From Morinoia aosen (lineage: Eukaryota > Arthropoda > Malacostraca > Amphipoda > Talitridae), in contig CM059557.1 in assembly GCA_030386875.1 (NCBI GenBank), positions 61,954,514-62,018,513 of the forward strand: a DNA stretch of 64,000 bases, written 5' to 3'. Position 1 is the stretch's first letter. Every line of letters begins with the position of its first letter. Under the pieces are notes generated by a model, which was not told where the DNA came from, searched no databases, and was given only the letters and a program-made list of their open reading frames with translations. Positions 58,965 through 64,000 of this stretch are shown here, piece by piece. Made by a program: the position numbers and the translations under genes.

Positions 58965-61797
58965 TCATACGGTCATACCATAACAACATTTTCCAGCTTG
59001 ATGTTCTCTGAAGCTTTTTTTTGTAGCCTTCCTGTGCGGTCCCAATCCGGTCCAGCTAAAGGAGGCTGCCAGTTTTTTAGTCATCAGCCTCCTAATGAGG
59101 CGCCGCACAGTGTCAACTGATGACCTGCCTTCGAGCGCGTTCAAAGCAGCAGGCTGAAATTAACATAAACAAATAAATTAGTGTCTATCATTTGTAATTC
59201 CTTTTGTGTAGTTTTCAATTAAATACGGTTGATGTTATCACTAAACTAGAAGATGTAGCATAATCAATGAGGAAATGGAATGAATACCACTACATAGCTA
59301 CTACTTTGGCTGAATATAAACGAGTAAATTGTTTACGAATTTATAGAACAAAATTGTACTGAGAATGACACAGAAACGAAATGTTTCATTATAATCCGTT
59401 GAAAAATTCTATTGGACAATAACTATATTAAATTAGCTTAAATGGTCTCATTACGCTATATTAGATCATCAATAAGTACACAGAAGACCAATATTTTTAC
59501 GTCAAAATGGCAACATTCACTCTACTTTGCTATTCTTGAGTAGGGATAAAATATGAATTTCACTTTTAATATATGCTGTTATAAACTGTTCTGCAGTTGA
59601 ATTAACTTACGAGTCCTGGATTCTGAAGTAAAACTTCTAGTTCTTCATCAGTATCAGCTGATGGAGGTATTCCACTCTCACGAGCCAACTGCTGCTGCTG
59701 AGTAGATTCTCGATTGATGCGTTCCTCCTGGAGCATGACGAGAGCCATGTCCACTTTTTTCGCAATCACTTGCAAACTTTTTTTAATGTTGACAATATCA
59801 CTTGTTGATTACGGAACTGAGGGAGCCAGTGAACTGCAATTAAAACACAATGGAATTAAAGGCAAATTACTTATAACGTATTTTTACTTCCCTGGAAGCA
59901 CACAAGGCAATAAAGGTCACGGCAGAAATGTAAAAAAAAAAACAATGTACCAAATTAACTTTGATGGAAAATTACATAGATTCAACAATGTTTGCTTTAA
60001 AAAGCAGAGAGTGGAACATATTTGACATTTATGAACTACTATTCTTTCATATAGTTTTTCCAATTCACCAGTCCACTGCCTAATTGATCAGTGTTGATTT
60101 ATATGTGGACAAGAGTTATGTACTACCTTCAGCATTAGAAAGCAGCTAGTCTGATGCATTTATTGAAATATATCTTATAAAATAGTCATACCAATGAGAC
60201 TATTACGGAACAGACCTATTAAAAGATTAGTCTTAACAATACACAAGCTAACAATGACTTGCTTCTGTGATGCAATAACTCAATGATGTAAAAAATTTTT
60301 TGCATGCTAACAAATCATAAGGTATTCAAATAGGAGCCTAATGCCAAATTCATTAGAACTCGAGAAATAATCTCATACGAGACTAAAAAATATGATAGCA
60401 TTGCAACCAGTGTGAATTGACACAAGCAAGGTAAATGATTATCAACTACCTACCTCTCCGAAGCAGACATGGCATTACAGCGAGGAAGAAGTGACGCAGT
60501 GATGTTGATACGTCTTGGGCATCCCTCCACATCCGTGCTCGTATAGCCATCCGTTTCTGAAGCTACGTAAAGTTTTTTCTCACAGCCTGAAAATGATTCT
60601 GAAAAAAGAAAAATCTTTAGCTGCATATGTTAGTTGGTGTAAATCACCATATTTATTATTATGATGCACCTAGTTTGAGCTTCCCTAACCCCCGCAAGGC
60701 TATCCTCAAGAAGAAATGGGACCATTACATAGGGAAGAAACAAATGTGGAACATATATATGTATATATATGTATATATATATACATAGCTATATATATGT
60801 AGCTATATATATAAATATCTGTGTCTGTGCACAAGATATGTTCCCATATAGTTTACTAGAACAAATCAACTTATTAAATAACCATTGAAATAGTGATACA
60901 CTGGCGATATAACCTTTAAATGCATGCTTAGTCTTTGTATATCAAGACTCAAAATAGTGGTGAGTCTCATTTTGCCCTCTAATTAGAAATAACTTTTATG
61001 TAGGTGAATTTTCAATGATATAGTTTTGAACTTTTTCAATTTGAAACGAGAAATTAAAACAAGATTATCTGAAAATGAACAAAAAGCAATAACTAAAGAA
61101 AAATGAAAAAAACACAACTTTTTTAACAGTAAAATTGTATGTTACTGGCACAGTTGCCTAGTATCTTAAAGTAAAACTCAGAATTTTTCCACATAAAAAG
61201 TCTGGATATCTGACAAAAAGTATGGGAATTTAATTGCAAGAAATCACTGCATAAATTTTGCTATTAGGCAGAAGAAATAAATTTTGCTATCAGGCACCAC
61301 GTATTGCTATTAGGCAGACAAAAATGTGCGCTGGTAGCCTAACTGATACATGACAGTAGATTAATTGTTGCATTTGCCTATCTCACAATGTTAAGCTAGT
61401 GTAGGTTTACTTGCTTATTATAGTTTGTACTCAACTGAATATTTTAAACAAATTTGAACTTCTAATGCAATTCTGGCAGCAAGCAGCAAAGACTCAGAAG
61501 TGGCAGTTATTGACATTGATCCATGATACTTATTTATGCGAAAAATTATACATAATAGCTAAATATAGAAGACTTACTTGAATGCGCCAGTAATTTAACT
61601 GAGACTGGTTTCCAGTCATCCGCAGCAGGCAGTCCTTTGGATGCCCGCTCTCGAACTTTATTGAAGTCATTATCAGCAGGCCACAAGCATTTTGTTTTGT
61701 TCTTGGTTTCTTGGAGCCAAATCTTTGGCACAACTTCATGATTCTTGTCACTAAATTTTACTGCAATAAATTTTTTTGCATTTTCAAGTTCAATCAT
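58965..61797 (-). CDS. DUF4806-type protein, four exons, one in-frame stop
   Basis: Exons on the minus strand: 61578-61797, 60454-60598, 59611-59833 and 58965-59153. All three introns have GT...AG ends and the phases (1, 2, 0) fit throughout, giving 258 residues. Exon 1: KKFIAVKFSDKN, EVVPKIWLQ, CLWPADND, the block that precedes DUF4806 in many animal proteins. Exon 3: glutamine-rich helical segment (IKKSLQVIAKKVDMALVMLQ). Exon 4: VDTVRRLIRRLMTKKLAASF then SWTG, the DUF4806 core. Exon 3 has TAA at 59809-59811; using an acceptor at 59801 (AACAAG) would skip it in frame. The gene starts 116 bp after the tnp2-like stop. Molecular function unknown. Confidence 0.75.
59154..61577 (-). other. Introns of the DUF4806-type gene
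   Basis: Three introns: 60599-61577 (donor GTAAGT, acceptor TTTTTTCAG), 59834-60453 (donor GTAGGT, acceptor TTAATTGCAG) and 59154-59610 (donor GTAAGT, acceptor TTAATTTCAG). AT-rich; the first contains a (TA)n microsatellite. No nested gene seen. Confidence 0.65.
60748..60815. repeat. (TA)n-type microsatellite
   Basis: Alternating TATATATG/TATATA and AGCTATATATA runs within the first intron of the DUF4806-type gene. Confidence 0.85.
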
Positions 61798-61913
61798 TGT
61801 AGCTACCTACCTATTTCAAGATGGAATAATGGCAATGACTAAATTTAGCTATCAGCTAACGATGAAGACAGCACCTGCTTAACATATGACTCTTTATAAG
61901 GGAAAATTATCAT
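61798..61913 (-). promoter_or_regulatory. Spacer between tnp2-like and DUF4806-type genes, with TATA-like box
   Basis: 116-bp spacer. A TATAAAG on the minus strand at 61892-61898 lies about 95 bp upstream of the ATG at 61797 and could serve the second gene. The equivalent spacer in the left cassette is only four bases, which argues against a required promoter here. Confidence 0.3.
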
Positions 61914-63970
61914 TTATGACACAACATCTTTGAAAGGCATCCAAGTTCTGAGATTTGTTAAATCAGACACTTTGTAAACCCCTACTTTTGATGATGGAAA
62001 AGGGTCCGTGAAGAAATCTGATTTTTGTAAGAAATGTGACACGAGTATTTCAATTTCACTGTCGCGCTCATGAATTTCAATAACCAATGCAATTTTTCCA
62101 TCTGCAAGCTGAACACAACTGTTCTTTTCAGAGTAAGACCTTATTTTCAGACAAGAATTATTTTTCATAAGCAATTTTCTGTAGCACCTTCTATTTTGTG
62201 TACTTTCACAGCACTCTTTGTTCACAATTTTGCATTTGGTTACAAATTTTTGCTTTGTCTCACTTTTCCAGTGTGCATTAGTATAGACCACGTGTTTACA
62301 GATTTGAATCAGGGGTTTATATCCAGACCTCACTGCAGCTTTAACATGGGTCCCTAAAAATGTTTCAAAGGGAAAGCAAGAGATGTTATCAAGATTTCCA
62401 TATTTAAGGTAATCTTGTGAAAGATGGGCCATAGAGTGAACGTTGTAGGAGACGAAGCCTTTTCCAAATAAGCCAGCTGATTTTTCAATAAATATGTGAA
62501 GAAGATTTTCAATTGTTTCCAAATTATTTTCTTGTTCTTTTGTTAGCAAAAGTTTCATTGCCAGTGAAAAATGCAAAAAGGTTATGTAGACATCCTTACT
62601 CACAACCTTAGAGCTGCACAAAACAAGTGTTCCAATGTATAATAAAAATGTACGAAATTCTGTAGCCTTCCAATGCACCATTTTTTCAATCCCACCTTCT
62701 AATTTTCTGGAAAACTCATCTGGCAAATACATAGAACACTGATCCAACTTCTTATTGAATTTGATTTTTGCTCGTGTATCCATATGCATTTTTTTCTGGT
62801 TGGCTCTGCTGATCTTAAGCCTGCTCAAAAATCTTTTCATTGTGCCCAAAAGGCAGCAGTGCATATAATCAATGATGAAGTCGCTAACCATGTTGCATCC
62901 AAATTCTTCTAATGGAGACTTTAGAGGCGACTTGTGATGATTTTCATCTATGCGCTGTAAAAAACTGTCATCTGTTCTTTCAACACAGTTGATTTCAGGG
63001 AAGACAACCGTTCGATCATGGTACTGGCCACGTTGAATGCAGCGCTCACAGCTGGAATAACCGCTGTGGCTGACTACTCCTTTTAGTGTTGCTCTTATTG
63101 GGGCGTCACATACAAATGGCCCCAGCTTTACTGTGAAACCTTTAGCTCCAAGAGATTGTTGTAGAGTAACAAAATCAAGCAAAAACTGCTCTAGATATTC
63201 TTTAGTTGGAGGCATGTGACACAGAGATATTTTATTTGTACAAAATATTGCTGCACAGAATATGTGGCTGGGAATTTCCAATACTTGCAGAAGGATAGGA
63301 TAAGAATTATACCTGATGGAACCATTACATAACGGCAATCCATCAATATTTATTTTTATGTGAATAGTTTTACATTGATTCACATCTTTGGGAGAGTTTA
63401 AGATATATTCTTCTAACTGTATCCGCCAGTTTGGAAAATAGGCAAACTCACCATCTCCCATATCTTTTGTAAGAAACTCATTTTCTTTTTGAACTAATGA
63501 TTTTGCTGAAGTAGGCAAGCCTAGATATCTAGGAGCTAGCATAGTTAATAATCTATCAACCGCTGCATGAGGAACTTGTTTTTCTGCGTTTAACCAGTTC
63601 TCTAAATTAGATCGCAGAAAATTGGTGCAAGCGATAGTGCACACATTGGCAGCTTGTTTAGGCCTTGTGCTTCCTGGATATTTTCAAATGAATCATTCGA
63701 TTCTTCACTTTCACTAGATGTGTTCACCTGGATGTTTGGTTTAGAGGGTTCACCGCAGGACGTTTCTGCTAATGAAATGAAGCTTTTCATACCACTCACT
63801 GCAGTGGCAGTACAATTGTTGTCATCTTTCCCAGACCTCTCACATTCACTAGAAGTTTGTACGTCGTCACTGTTCCTCCCAGTCCCTGATAGGGACATTT
63901 CTATGATTTTTTTCACACGTCGCCGCTTCTGTTTCTGAGATAAATCGAAGAAATTTTTTCTTTTTCCCAT
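61914..63970 (-). CDS. Transposase_21 (tnp2)-like protein, copy B
   Basis: The main frame (61914-63644) is open for 576 codons. It has NIDGLPLC, CDAPIRATLKGVVSHSGY with a CERC pair, DYMHCCLLGTMKRFL, HWKATEFRTFLLYIGT and SYNVHSMAHL then SCFPFETFLG, collinear with copy A. The N-terminal part starts at ATG 63970 in another frame: MGKRKNFFDL, then KQKRRRVKK, then a serine/acid-rich stretch. A 113-nt phase-1 intron (63602-63714, A|GTGAAA...TTTAG|AG) would join the two frames, and copy A has a phase-1 candidate at the homologous point. Probable nuclear DNA-binding transposase or derivative. The gene lies directly upstream of the DUF4806-type gene on the same strand. Confidence 0.82.
63602..63714 (-). 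other. Candidate 113-nt phase-1 intron of tnp2-like copy B
   Basis: Donor TCTA|GTGAAAG and acceptor AATTTAG|AGAACTGG. Splicing converts two different frames into one and places the junction just before the conserved W-x3-EK-x-VP motif, as in copy A. Other donors cannot be excluded. Confidence 0.4.
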
Positions 63971-64000
63971 TGTTTTGTTAAATTGAAAACAACTGTCTTC

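Noticed and set aside
1-64000. CRISPR arrays, prokaryotic operons, riboswitches
   Set aside because: No regularly spaced direct repeats of that kind, and the introns and element content are eukaryotic.

Overview
The window reads as nuclear DNA of a metazoan, most likely an arthropod. It is AT-rich and gene-poor, carries spliceosomal introns, and is crowded with animal-type transposons: Penelope, CR1/jockey-like LINE, Tc1/mariner, hAT, PIF/Harbinger with a MADF protein, piggyBac and foldback elements. I see no rRNA, tRNA, operon or prokaryotic gene, and no conserved host housekeeping gene. The arthropod call is an inference from element content.

The two window ends carry the same two-gene cassette on the minus strand. 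Each has a Transposase_21 (tnp2)-like protein with a basic N-terminus, followed just downstream by a gene for a DUF4806-type protein. At the right end (58965-63970) both genes are complete. The DUF4806-type gene can be assembled by eye into four exons whose splice phases all agree, with one in-frame stop. At the left end (1-2124) the tnp2-like gene is complete and only the first 11 codons of the DUF4806-type gene lie inside the window. The two tnp2-like proteins are clearly homologous but diverged, so this is a conserved arrangement and not a recent duplication.

Between them, left to right: a 157-bp hairpin element (3.9 kb); a 1.1-kb foldback whose ends carry hammerhead-ribozyme-like cores (8.6-9.7 kb); a decayed Tc1-like transposase (10.4-11.2 kb); a Harbinger-like element with a MADF ORF and a nested foldback (11.2-12.8 kb); a composite non-autonomous element with 8-bp target duplication (13.8-14.9 kb); and a full-length Penelope-like element with an intact RT and GIY-YIG ORF, joined to an inverted truncated copy and bounded by a 13-bp duplication (17.9-22.0 kb). 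Next come a decayed Tc1/mariner relative (26.3-27.2 kb), a GC-richer LINE with several frameshifts (27.4-31.8 kb) and a nest of at least five elements (32.2-37.8 kb).

The right half holds a GC-richer repeat block (39.8-41.9 kb), two mariner-type pseudogenes (42.2 and 46 kb), a broken LINE RT interrupted by a hAT-type end (48.4-49.2 kb), a pogo-like MITE (53.3-53.9 kb), a 43-bp tandem repeat (55.3 kb), a piggyBac remnant (56.4-57.5 kb) and a LINE 3' end (57.7-58.2 kb). The intact ORFs are the Penelope protein and the two tnp2-like proteins; nearly all other transposon genes are broken.
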